DNA of 64,000 bases, taken from contig GL890591.1 in NCBI GenBank assembly GCA_000209465.1, positions 2,177 to 66,176 on the forward strand. Reading direction: 5' to 3'. The notes below the pieces were generated by a model, which did not search any database, was not told the DNA's origin, and was given only the letters and a program-made list of their open reading frames with translations. Below, piece after piece: positions 55,148 through 63,580 of this stretch. Within the stretch, counting starts at the first letter, position 1; every line of letters begins with the position of its first letter. A program made the position numbers and the translations under genes. The stretch comes from Lachnospiraceae oral taxon 107 str. F0167. GTDB taxonomy: Bacteria > Bacillota > Clostridia > Lachnospirales > Lachnospiraceae.

Positions 55148-56527
55148 ATGGGTGTAAAATCAGGTGGTTCAGATGTAAGTATTGACAATATTTATAAACT
55201 GGACGGAAGGGTTCCGGTGGCAAAGGCAATACCTTTCGGATTGCAGCATGTTATGGCGATGTTTGTGTCAAATTTGGCACCTATAGCTATGGTATGTGGT
55301 GTAGCAAAATTGTTGGGAAGTGATCAGACCGGAATTAGTGGAGTGGAACTTGCAAGGCTTTTGCAAAGTGCTATGTTTATAGCAGGTCTTGGAACTTTGA
55401 TACAGTTATATCCTGTATGGAGAATCGGTGCAAGATTGCCGGTTGTAATGGGTGTCAGCTTCACCTTTGTTGCAACATTGACCTACATTGCATCTAATTT
55501 TAATTATCAAACGATGATTGGTGCAGTAATAGTCGGTGGATGTGTGGAAGGTTGTCTTGGTTTAACCTATAAGTATTGGAAAAGTATTATTTCGCCTATA
55601 GTTTCGGCAAGTGTTGTTACCACAATAGGATTTTCTTTATTATCTGTAGGTGCAAAAAGTTTTGGTGGTGGGTATGTAGATGATTTCGGTGCTCCGAAAT
55701 ATATGATTGTAGGACTTATTACACTTGTTGCATGTATAACATTCAGTGCATTGGCAAAGGGCTTTTGGAAGCAACTTAATGTAATGTTCGGTCTTATAGT
55801 GGGATATATAGCAGCTTTTATATTTGGTATTGTGGATTTCTCACATTTTGCAAGCACAATAAATGAAGTAGGATTTATAGCATTGCCAAGAGTACTGCCA
55901 TATAAGCCGTTATTTAATGTAAGTGCAATTTTATCGTTGGTAGTGGTATTCCTTGTATCTGCAGCGGAGACTATAGGTGATACAACTGCCGTAGTGGCAG
56001 GTGGACTTGACAGAGATATTACAGAAAAGGAAGTGTCCGGATCACTGGCATGTGACGGCTTTTTAAGTGCGGTATCGGGATTATTCGGCTGTACTCCTAT
56101 TACATCATTTTCACAAAATGTAGGTCTTATTGCAATGACAAAGGTAGTAAACAGATTTACTATAATGTTTGGTGCATTGACACTTATCTTGGCAGGATTA
56201 TTCCCACCTATAGGTGCATTTTTCTCAACATTACCACAGCCTGTACTTGGTGGATGTACAATAATGATGTTCGGTACTATAGTGGTAAGCGGAATGAATA
56301 TGATTGGAAAATGTGGCTTTAATCAGAGAAATACTGTAATTGTGGCATTATCTATAAGCATCGGTATAGGTTTCACCCAGACACCTGATATATTCAGATA
56401 TTTCCCAAGCGTAATAGGGGATATTTTTGCAGGTAATTCAGTGGCAGGTGTGTTTGTACTTTCAATGCTTTTAAACTTTATATTGCCAAAGGATATGGAT
56501 GTAAAGAAACTGGTTGGAATGCGATGA
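55148..56527 (+). CDS. NCS2-family purine (xanthine/uric acid) permease
   Basis: 459 residues, ~12-14 helices of the nucleobase-ascorbate transporter fold. Signature QNVGLIAMTKV fits the NCS2 pattern, with SAAETIGDTTAVVAGG before it. It is most like the PucK/uric acid-xanthine type. A GTTTTAGGAGGAGTATT-type site precedes the ATG. It overlaps yqeC by 4 bp, so transport and enzyme maturation are linked. It would supply xanthine or urate. Confidence 0.9.
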   Translation: MGVKSGGSDVSIDNIYKLDGRVPVAKAIPFGLQHVMAMFVSNLAPIAMVCGVAKLLGSDQTGISGVELARLLQSAMFIAGLGTLIQLYPVWRIGARLPVVMGVSFTFVATLTYIASNFNYQTMIGAVIVGGCVEGCLGLTYKYWKSIISPIVSASVVTTIGFSLLSVGAKSFGGGYVDDFGAPKYMIVGLITLVACITFSALAKGFWKQLNVMFGLIVGYIAAFIFGIVDFSHFASTINEVGFIALPRVLPYKPLFNVSAILSLVVVFLVSAAETIGDTTAVVAGGLDRDITEKEVSGSLACDGFLSAVSGLFGCTPITSFSQNVGLIAMTKVVNRFTIMFGALTLILAGLFPPIGAFFSTLPQPVLGGCTIMMFGTIVVSGMNMIGKCGFNQRNTVIVALSISIGIGFTQTPDIFRYFPSVIGDIFAGNSVAGVFVLSMLLNFILPKDMDVKKLVGMR

Positions 56528-57240
56528 AAAAAACCATGATATCATTAGTTGGTGGTGGTGGAAAAACCACCACCATGTTTTATATAGGAAAATATTTTGC
56601 AAATAGCGGGGAAAGGGTTATTATTACCACAAGTACCCATATAATAAAGCCGGATAATTATTTGGAGATAAATGCGGCTAAAGAACTTAGAGAATTTGAA
56701 TTTGGTACTGAACCTTTAGTAATAGGTGTAGATGAGGGAAAGAAACTTTCATCAATTGATTTAAAGGAGCTGAATCGTTTAAGATTATATTCCGATATAG
56801 TGCTGGTGGAGGCTGACGGTGCAAAGGGATTTCCTATAAAGCTGCCAAGAGAAGGTGAGCCTGTAATACCAAGAAATACTAATATATGTATAATTTGTAT
56901 GGGTATTGATGCCGTTGGAAAGAGTCTTAAAGAATGTTGTTTTAGATATGAGAGAGCAGAAGAGTTATTTGGTTGGGATGAAGAACATATACTTACCTGC
57001 AGGGATGCCGCTTTTATTTTGACGGATTCAAGAGTAGGGAGAAAAGGGCTGCTACATGATGTTAAAATATTGTTTGTTATAAATAAAGTAGATACAAAAG
57101 AAGATATGAAAAAAGCCTTGGAGGTTGAAAAATTTATTAAAATCTTATGTAAGGCAAAGAGTGTTTCGGATTATAAGGTTTCAATTACTTCATATAAAAA
57201 CAACAGGGAGTTTTGTGATTTTGATTTTTTAGTTGAGTAA
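56524..57240 (+). CDS. yqeC: YqeC, selenium-dependent Mo hydroxylase accessory GTP/ATP-binding protein
   Basis: 238 residues. The P-loop is SLVGGGGKTTTMFYIG, followed by TTSTHI and VLVEADGAKGFPIK, all hallmarks of YqeC. The family co-occurs with SelD and YqeB and is assigned to making the selenium-bearing molybdenum cofactor; the reaction is not known. It overlaps the permease by 4 bp, and yqeB starts 9 bp downstream. Confidence 0.9.
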   Translation: MKKTMISLVGGGGKTTTMFYIGKYFANSGERVIITTSTHIIKPDNYLEINAAKELREFEFGTEPLVIGVDEGKKLSSIDLKELNRLRLYSDIVLVEADGAKGFPIKLPREGEPVIPRNTNICIICMGIDAVGKSLKECCFRYERAEELFGWDEEHILTCRDAAFILTDSRVGRKGLLHDVKILFVINKVDTKEDMKKALEVEKFIKILCKAKSVSDYKVSITSYKNNREFCDFDFLVE

Positions 57241-57249
57241 GAGGTTTTG

Positions 57250-58050
57250 ATGGATAAAAAGATTTGGATAAGAGGTGCCGGAGACTTGGCGACCGGAATT
57301 GCTTTGAGGCTTTTTAGGTCAGGTTTTGATGTAATAATGTCTGATATTGATACACCTACAACAGTCAGAAGAACAGTGGCATTTTCCCCTGCAATATATA
57401 ATAAAGAGGCAGTGGTAGAGGGGATTTGCGGAAAGCTTTGTGAAAATATCGCTATGATAGATGAGATAATAAAAGCAGGCTGCATACCGGTAATAGTTGA
57501 TCAGGGCGGCGATATTATGAGAGAATATAAGCCCGATGTGATAGTGGATGCTATAATTGCCAAAACCAATATAGGAACCAAAATTGATGATGCAAAGATG
57601 GTAATAGGAGTCGGACCGGGATTTGAGGCAGGTGTAGACTGTCATGCCGTAGTAGAGACTAAAAGAGGACATAATCTTGGAAGAGTGTTGTGGAAGGGAT
57701 GTGCATTCCCCAATACCGGTGTGCCCGGAAATATAGGCGGATATACGGTGGAAAGAATCATCAGAGCCGTTGCCGACGGAAGTTTTAGGGCAAATGTAAG
57801 TATCGGTGATAATGTTAAAGCGGGAGATTTAGTTGCTTTTTGCGGTGAGGTTCCGGTATATGCGGGTATTGACGGAATAGTCAGAGGACTTTTACAGGAT
57901 GGAGTACAAGTTAAAAAGGGTATGAAATCAGGTGATATAGATCCAAGAGCAAAAAAAGAGTATTGCTTTAGCGTATCGGATAAGGCAAGTGCCATAGGAG
58001 GCGGAGTGTTGGAAGCTGTACTTGGCATGATGAACCGCAGGAAAGTCTGA
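57250..58050 (+). CDS. yqeB: YqeB, selenium-dependent molybdenum hydroxylase system protein (EF2563 family)
   Basis: 266 residues from the ATG at 57250. The Rossmann part starts WIRGAGDLATGIALRLFRSG with the GAGDLA motif of this family, and the middle has IVDQGGDIM and VIGVGPGFEAGVDCHAVVET. The protein is XdhC-related and thought to act in selenium insertion into the Mo cofactor. Its stop overlaps the mocA-like start (TGATG). Confidence 0.92.
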   Translation: MDKKIWIRGAGDLATGIALRLFRSGFDVIMSDIDTPTTVRRTVAFSPAIYNKEAVVEGICGKLCENIAMIDEIIKAGCIPVIVDQGGDIMREYKPDVIVDAIIAKTNIGTKIDDAKMVIGVGPGFEAGVDCHAVVETKRGHNLGRVLWKGCAFPNTGVPGNIGGYTVERIIRAVADGSFRANVSIGDNVKAGDLVAFCGEVPVYAGIDGIVRGLLQDGVQVKKGMKSGDIDPRAKKEYCFSVSDKASAIGGGVLEAVLGMMNRRKV

Positions 58051-58637
58051 TGGATTTGGTGATTTTGGCGGCGGGAGAGGGCAAAAGGTTCGGAGGAGAC
58101 AAGCTTCTGGCAGATATCAAGGGAATCAAGCTTTATCAATATATGGAAAAAATATATAATCAGGCATATGACTTTGATAATAAGATAATAGTGAGTAAAG
58201 ACGGTGAGATACTTAAATATTACAAGGGCAGGGGATTTACTTCCATATATAATGACAAACCGGAACTTGGAAAGTCAAGATCCATAAAACTGGCTGTAGA
58301 AGAGCTGAAAAAAATTGAGAATTCGGGCAGTGTCCTCTTTGGAGTATGTGACCAGCCGCTTTTAAGATCTGATACCATATCAAAGATAATAGATGAATTT
58401 CAAAAATCGAATAAAACTATAAGTAGTGTAAGATGTGGAAACAGGCTTGGTAACCCATGCATATTTTCAAATAAATACTTTGACGAGTTGCTTAGGCTGG
58501 GAGAAGATGAAGGTGGTAAAAAGCTTATAAAGGCGCATATTTGTGAGGTTTTATTTGTTGATATTGAAAATGAGGATGAGCTTATGGATATTGATACAAA
58601 AGATGCTTATAATTATGTACTTAAGAAAATACATTGA
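58050..58637 (+). CDS. mocA: Molybdenum cofactor cytidylyltransferase-like (MocA/NTP transferase)
   Basis: 195 residues. The nucleotide-binding start is LVILAAGEGKRFGGDKLLADI, the metal Asp lies in FGVCDQPLL, and VRCGNRLGNPCIFS is the family strand. It likely makes the MCD form of molybdenum cofactor from MPT and CTP, used by xanthine dehydrogenase-type enzymes. It is the last gene of the permease-yqeC-yqeB-mocA row. Confidence 0.88.
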   Translation: MDLVILAAGEGKRFGGDKLLADIKGIKLYQYMEKIYNQAYDFDNKIIVSKDGEILKYYKGRGFTSIYNDKPELGKSRSIKLAVEELKKIENSGSVLFGVCDQPLLRSDTISKIIDEFQKSNKTISSVRCGNRLGNPCIFSNKYFDELLRLGEDEGGKKLIKAHICEVLFVDIENEDELMDIDTKDAYNYVLKKIH

Positions 58638-58696
58638 AAAAAACATAATAGTATAATTGCTTTATATATATTGATAATTTAAATAGATATAGGACA

Positions 58697-58765
58697 TTAT
58701 TCATATAAAAAAATCAAAAAAAAATTGACTAAAAATTAATTAGATGTTATTCTTTATATGAATAA
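58697..58765 (+). promoter_or_regulatory. guaD promoter inside a 13-bp inverted repeat
   Basis: TTGACT (58725-58730), 17-nt spacer, TATTCT (58748-58753). The promoter is bracketed by perfect inverted arms TTATTCATATAAA (58697-58709) and TTTATATGAATAA (58753-58765). The right arm covers the last base of the -10 box and the start region. The arms could be paired half-sites of a repressor, or fold as a long hairpin. Confidence 0.6.
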
Positions 58766-58831
58766 ATACTTGAGTTATATATATTGGATGTTTTCTTTTA
58801 GAAGAAATGCATAAGAATATTGAATAAGAGG

Positions 58832-58893
58832 CCTAATATAAGCTCATAATCGGTTGAGCGTCTCTACCAATTACCGTAATAATTGACTATAGG
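58832..58893 (+). ncRNA. Purine (guanine-type) riboswitch aptamer
   Basis: The three-way junction is clear. P1 is CCTAATA with TATAGG, P2 GCTCA with TGAGC, J2/3 GTCTCTACC, P3 AATTA with TAATT around ACCGTAA, and J3/1 TGACTATAGG. L2 holds GG and L3 holds CC for the kissing contact. The specificity base in GACTAT is C, as in guanine rather than adenine switches. Guanine deaminase lies downstream, which fits guanine sensing. Confidence 0.88.
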
Positions 58894-58910
58894 CCCACAG
58901 AAATTGTGGG
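58894..58910 (+). promoter_or_regulatory. Short hairpin between aptamer and terminator
   Basis: CCCACA (58894-58899) and TGTGGG (58905-58910) with loop GAAAT, directly after P1 of the riboswitch. It may take part in the antiterminator exchange. Confidence 0.6.
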
Positions 58911-58916
58911 TGGAGT

Positions 58917-58959
58917 GGGGTGTTTCCATGCACAATGGAATACACCTCATATTTTTATT
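58917..58959 (+). terminator. Riboswitch-controlled terminator
   Basis: The left arm GGGGTGTTTCCAT (58917-58929) pairs with ATGGAATACACCTC (58935-58948) with one bulge; ATATTTTTATT follows. It ends 10 bases before the guaD start, so premature termination with guanine bound would lower guaD (inference; an ON switch is also possible for a degradation gene). Confidence 0.82.
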
Positions 58960-58969
58960 AGGGGAGAAT

Positions 58970-60232
58970 ATGATAGTTAAGGGGAATTTGGTGGATTGTA
59001 CCGAAAAAGGTACAATCAGAATAAGGAAAAAAAACTGTATAGTGATTGAAGAAGGTATTATTTCAAAAATATGTTCGGAAAATGAATTGCCTGATTCTTT
59101 AAAGAATGAAGAGATTGAAGACTATGGTGATTCCTTAATAATACCGGGACTTATAGATATGCATTTACATGCTCCTCAATTTGCTTTCAGAGGGCTTGGA
59201 ATGGATATGGAACTTTTAGACTGGCTGAATACATATACATTTCCTGAGGAAGCAAAATATAAGGATATTGAATATGCAAAAAAAGCCTATAAAAAGTTTG
59301 TGGATGCTCTGACTAAGAGTTATTCCACAAGGGCAATTGTATTTGCTACTTTACATACACAGGCAACAATATTATTGATGGATATGCTGGAAGAGAGCGG
59401 GCTGAAATGCTTTGTAGGTAAAGTAAATATGGACAGAAATTCTACGGATGAACTTATTGAAACTACAGAGTCATCCATAGATTCTACAAATAAATGGTTG
59501 GAGGTCTGCGAAAGCAGATATCAAAATACCAAACCTGTAATTACACCAAGATTTATACCAAGCTGCAGTGATAAGCTGATGAAGGAACTTGGAAAGATCA
59601 GAGGTGAAAATTACGGTTTACAGTCACATTTATCCGAAAATCCCAAGGAAATAGAATGGGTGAAGGAACTTTGTCCGGATGCAACAGGATATCTGGATGC
59701 CTATGATAAAAGGAGTAGCTTAAATAAAAGCAAAGTGCCTACCGTGATGGCACATTGCGTATACTCCGATGAAAAGGAAATGGAGCTTTTAAAGGAGAGG
59801 GATGTATATGTGGCACATTGTCCGCAGTCAAATATCTGCCTTTCATCAGGTATAGCTCCGATAAGGAAGTTCCTTAACAGTGGTATAAAGGTCGGTCTTG
59901 GAAGTGATATAGCAGCCGGCTATTCACTGAATATATTAAATCAGGCGGTAGAGGCGATAGGGCTTTCAAAGCTTTATTGGAGATATATAGATAAAAATTC
60001 AAAACCTTTGGAGCTTGCCGAGGCGTTTTCCATGGCAACCAGAATTCCGGGAAGCTATTTTGGGAAGGTTGGAGCATTTGAGGAGGGCTTTGAAGCGGAT
60101 ATGCTTATCATAGATGATGGAGTATTAAATAAAGATATTGACGATTTAAGAAAAAGATTTGAAAGATTTTTATATTTATCGGATGAATGTTCTATGAAAG
60201 CAAAATATGTATCAGGAAAAAAAATCTTATAA
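58970..60232 (+). CDS. guaD: Guanine deaminase
   Basis: 420 residues from the ATG at 58970 (AGGGGAGAAT upstream); the longer frame to 58883 runs through the riboswitch and is not used. It converts guanine to xanthine. Zinc ligands are in PGLIDMHLHAPQ; SHLSEN, AHCVYSDEKE and GLGSDIAAGYSLN follow. It is cytoplasmic. It directly feeds the xanthine dehydrogenase-type enzyme downstream. Confidence 0.93.
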   Translation: MIVKGNLVDCTEKGTIRIRKKNCIVIEEGIISKICSENELPDSLKNEEIEDYGDSLIIPGLIDMHLHAPQFAFRGLGMDMELLDWLNTYTFPEEAKYKDIEYAKKAYKKFVDALTKSYSTRAIVFATLHTQATILLMDMLEESGLKCFVGKVNMDRNSTDELIETTESSIDSTNKWLEVCESRYQNTKPVITPRFIPSCSDKLMKELGKIRGENYGLQSHLSENPKEIEWVKELCPDATGYLDAYDKRSSLNKSKVPTVMAHCVYSDEKEMELLKERDVYVAHCPQSNICLSSGIAPIRKFLNSGIKVGLGSDIAAGYSLNILNQAVEAIGLSKLYWRYIDKNSKPLELAEAFSMATRIPGSYFGKVGAFEEGFEADMLIIDDGVLNKDIDDLRKRFERFLYLSDECSMKAKYVSGKKIL

Positions 60233-60263
60233 GTTAATTATTATAGGCTTTATTTTATATCTT

Positions 60264-60340
60264 AAACATATATGTTTCTAATGTTGTAAAGTAATTGAAA
60301 ACAATCGATTCTTGCAGTAGATATAGGATAAAACTATAAT
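60264..60340 (+). promoter_or_regulatory. Probable xdh promoter and palindrome
   Basis: TTGCAG (60312-60317), 17-nt spacer, TATAAT (60335-60340), 40 bp before xdhA. Upstream lies the perfect 14-bp palindrome AAACATATATGTTT (60264-60277), a candidate binding site. Confidence 0.6.
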
Positions 60341-60379
60341 TTGATTAATATAAAATATTACAATTAGAGAGGAAAGAAT

Positions 60380-62671
60380 ATGGAGGTTGGAAAAAGTATT
60401 GTCAGAGTAGATGCATTTGACAAGGTCACAGGCAGAACAAAGTATACCGATGATTTATGTGATGCGAGTGCCTATGTGGCAAAGATTTTGCATTCTACAA
60501 TAGCTCATGGTAAGGTGCTTTCAGTTGATACTAGTGAAGCGGAGAAGATTGAAGGAGTTGTAAAGGTTGTTACATGCTTTGATCTGGGACCGTATAGAAA
60601 TTACTTTCCTACGGCAGGACATCCATGGTCTACTGATGTAAGCCATCAGGACGTTGCAGACAGATTATTGCTTACCGATGAAGTTAAATTCTATGGTGAT
60701 GATGTTGCTGCGGTTATAGCTGAAAATGAGGTGGCTGCAAGTCAGGCTCTCAGAGCTATAAAGGTGGAATATGAGGAGTATCCTGTAGTTACAGATGTTT
60801 TGGAAGCTATGAAGGACGGTGCACCACAGATTCATAAGGATTACCCTAACAATATTTTAAAGCATACAAGTATCAGCAGAGGTAATTATGCTGAGGCAAT
60901 CAAAGAAGAGGGCCTTACTGTAGTTGACAGATGGTATAATACTGAACCTGTACAGCATTGCCATATAGAGAACTTTATCTGCTACGCATATGCAGAAGGC
61001 AAAAGAATTACGATAGTAGCTTCTACACAGATTCCTCATATTGCAAGAAGAGTTGTAGGTCAGGCTCTCGGTATTCCTTGGGGAGATGTAAGAGTTATTA
61101 AGCCTTATATCGGTGGTGGCTTCGGAAATAAGCAGGATATACTATATGAGCCGCTTTGTGCATTCCTTTCATTACAGGTGGGAGGACATCTTGTAAAGCT
61201 TGATTGCAGCAGAGAGGAAACTTTCTTTGCAAACAGAACAAGACATGGCATAAGGTTCCATATAATTTCACATGTAAGAAAAGACGGTACGTATGCCGCA
61301 AGAAAGATAGAAGCATTCTCAAACCAGGGTGCATATGCTTCGCACGGACATTCTATTGCAGCAAAGGGACTGGGAGCTTTCCCACAGCTTTATCCATGTG
61401 ATAATGTTGAGGGTGATGCATATACTGTATTTACAAACAGACCTGTAGCCGGAGCTATGAGAGGATACGGTATACCTCAGGCTATGTTTGCGGTAGAGTC
61501 TCATACAGAGGATGTTGCAAAGATAATGGGCATTGCACCTATTGACTTCAGACTTAAGAACCTTATGCCGCAGGGATATAAGGACGCTTTTTCAAAGAAT
61601 GAAAACTACTATGATACATTCAGACAATGTATCGAAAAAGGTAAAGCTTATATGGACTATGATAACAGAGTCAAAGAGCTTTCAAAACAGACAGGCAGAG
61701 TAAGAACAGGTATAGGAATGGCTGCATTCTGGTATAATACTGCGGTTTGGCCTATATCACTTGAGTCATCATCATCAAGACTTGTACTTAATCAGGACGG
61801 TTCTGTAACATTACAGCTTGGTGAGACCGAAATCGGTCAGGGTGCGGATACGGCATTCTCACAGATGGCGGCTGAGATTCTTGGAATCAGTACAGATGAA
61901 GTACATATCGTTTCAAACCAGGATACAGATATTACTCCTTTCGGTACAGGCGCATATGCATCGAGACAGACCTATATAGGCGGTTTCTCTATTGCCAAGA
62001 CAGCAGGACTTTTGAAGGAGAAGATACTTGATTATGCATATATTTTGACAAATATGCCACCTGCAATCACAGATATCAAGAATTCTATGATAATAAGAAC
62101 TACTGATAACAGAGAACTTATTTCATTAAAGGATTTGGCAACGGAAGCACTTTATTCTCTAAGTGACAGCAGACATATTACAGCGGAGTCTACAGCACAA
62201 ATAAAATCAAATGCATATTCATTCGGATGCTGTTTTGCAGAGGTTGAAGTTGATATTGATATGTGTAAAGCAAAGCTCACAAAGATAATAAATGTACATG
62301 ACTGCGGTAAGCTTATCAACCCTGCGCTTGCTAAGGCACAGGTTGAGGGCGGTATGAGTATGGGTATAGGATATGCACTCTCGGAGGTACAGCTTGTAGA
62401 TAAGAAGACAGGAAAAGTTTTAAATGATAACCTGCTTGATTATAAGCTTTCTACATGTATGGATCATCCACATCTTGAGACGGCGTTCGTTGAAAATCCT
62501 GAGCCTACATCACCATTCGGTACAAAATCATTGGGTGAGCCACCGGTTTGTCCTGTGGCACCGGCTATAAGAAACGCTATTATGAATGCTACAGGTGTAG
62601 GTGTTAATGAATTACCTTTACGTCCGGAAAAACTGTATGAATATTTTGACAAAGCAGGTTTACTTAAGTAG
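60380..62671 (+). CDS. xdhA: Xanthine dehydrogenase-type molybdenum hydroxylase, large subunit
   Basis: 763 residues. Start VGKSIVRVDAFDKVTGRTKY. Mo-cofactor segments are PYIGGGFGNKQD (Gln-loop type GGGFG), GAMRGYGIPQAMFA, and the catalytic Glu in SLGEPPVCPVAPAI. Substrate-pocket residues are as in XDH (FFANRTRHG region), but xanthine specificity is not proven. With selD/yqeB/yqeC in the neighbourhood it is probably a selenium-dependent enzyme (inference). AGAGAGGAAAGAAT precedes the ATG, and xdhB follows after 9 bp. Confidence 0.9.
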   Translation: MEVGKSIVRVDAFDKVTGRTKYTDDLCDASAYVAKILHSTIAHGKVLSVDTSEAEKIEGVVKVVTCFDLGPYRNYFPTAGHPWSTDVSHQDVADRLLLTDEVKFYGDDVAAVIAENEVAASQALRAIKVEYEEYPVVTDVLEAMKDGAPQIHKDYPNNILKHTSISRGNYAEAIKEEGLTVVDRWYNTEPVQHCHIENFICYAYAEGKRITIVASTQIPHIARRVVGQALGIPWGDVRVIKPYIGGGFGNKQDILYEPLCAFLSLQVGGHLVKLDCSREETFFANRTRHGIRFHIISHVRKDGTYAARKIEAFSNQGAYASHGHSIAAKGLGAFPQLYPCDNVEGDAYTVFTNRPVAGAMRGYGIPQAMFAVESHTEDVAKIMGIAPIDFRLKNLMPQGYKDAFSKNENYYDTFRQCIEKGKAYMDYDNRVKELSKQTGRVRTGIGMAAFWYNTAVWPISLESSSSRLVLNQDGSVTLQLGETEIGQGADTAFSQMAAEILGISTDEVHIVSNQDTDITPFGTGAYASRQTYIGGFSIAKTAGLLKEKILDYAYILTNMPPAITDIKNSMIIRTTDNRELISLKDLATEALYSLSDSRHITAESTAQIKSNAYSFGCCFAEVEVDIDMCKAKLTKIINVHDCGKLINPALAKAQVEGGMSMGIGYALSEVQLVDKKTGKVLNDNLLDYKLSTCMDHPHLETAFVENPEPTSPFGTKSLGEPPVCPVAPAIRNAIMNATGVGVNELPLRPEKLYEYFDKAGLLK

Positions 62672-62680
62672 GAGGAAGAA

Positions 62681-63580
62681 ATGTACGATATAAAAGCTTT
62701 ATATGAGGCGACAAGCGTAGATGATGCTTGCAGACTTTTAAAAGAACATCCGGACTCACAGGTTATTGCCGGCGGAAGTGATGTTTTGGTACAGATAAGA
62801 GAAGGAAAGAGAGCGGGTAAGGAGCTTGTAAGTATCTATATGCTTGATGAGCTTAGAGGTATCTGCCTTGATGCCGATGAAAATATAAGAATAGGATCTT
62901 TAACAAGCTTCTCACATATTACAAAGAATCCTATTATACAAAAATACATAAATGTACTTGGTGAAGCTGTGGATCAGATAGGTGGACCGCAGATCAGAAA
63001 TATAGGAACTATCGGTGGAAATACATGTAACGGTGTTACATCAGCAGACTCCGCTTCCACACTTTTTGCATGGGATGCACAGGTTGAGATAGCCGGAGAG
63101 GGCTACAGAAGATTAGTACCTATAAATGAATTTTATATAAAGGCCGGAACAGTGGATTTAAAAGAGGGTGAAATACAGACAGCTATCATCATTCCGAAGA
63201 AAGCTTATGAGGGTTATAAGGGACATTATATAAAATATGCCATGAGAGAGGCTATGGATATCGCTACTACAGGATGTTCGGTAAATGTAAAACTCTCAGA
63301 GGATAAAAAGACATTCGAAGATGTAAGAATAGCTTATGGTGTAGCAGGTCCTATCCCTATGAGAGTACATACAGCGGAAAACTTTATCAGAGGTAAAGAA
63401 GTTAATGAGGAGAATATAGAGGCTTTTGCTCAGAAAGTTTTGGAAGATATAAATCCTCGTGATTCATGGAGAGCAAGTAAAGCTTTCAGATGTCATATAG
63501 GCGTGGTTATGGCAAGAAAAGCCTGTGAAAAGGCTGTAAAACAGGCAGGAGGTAAGGTCGATGACAGGGCAGAGTTATAA
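62681..63580 (+). CDS. xdhB: Xanthine dehydrogenase-type FAD-binding subunit
   Basis: 299 residues. FAD-binding segments are IAGGSDVLVQIREGK and the IGGPQIRNIGTIGGNTCNG block typical of XDH medium subunits, followed by SADSASTLFAWDAQVEI. It carries electrons from the Fe-S subunit to NAD+. AGGAGGAAG precedes the ATG. Its end overlaps xdhC by 20 bp. Confidence 0.93.
   Translation: MYDIKALYEATSVDDACRLLKEHPDSQVIAGGSDVLVQIREGKRAGKELVSIYMLDELRGICLDADENIRIGSLTSFSHITKNPIIQKYINVLGEAVDQIGGPQIRNIGTIGGNTCNGVTSADSASTLFAWDAQVEIAGEGYRRLVPINEFYIKAGTVDLKEGEIQTAIIIPKKAYEGYKGHYIKYAMREAMDIATTGCSVNVKLSEDKKTFEDVRIAYGVAGPIPMRVHTAENFIRGKEVNEENIEAFAQKVLEDINPRDSWRASKAFRCHIGVVMARKACEKAVKQAGGKVDDRAEL

Noticed and set aside
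58883-58969. N-terminal extension of guanine deaminase
   Set aside because: It would be read through the riboswitch and its terminator; the ATG at 58970 has a proper ribosome binding site and the family start.
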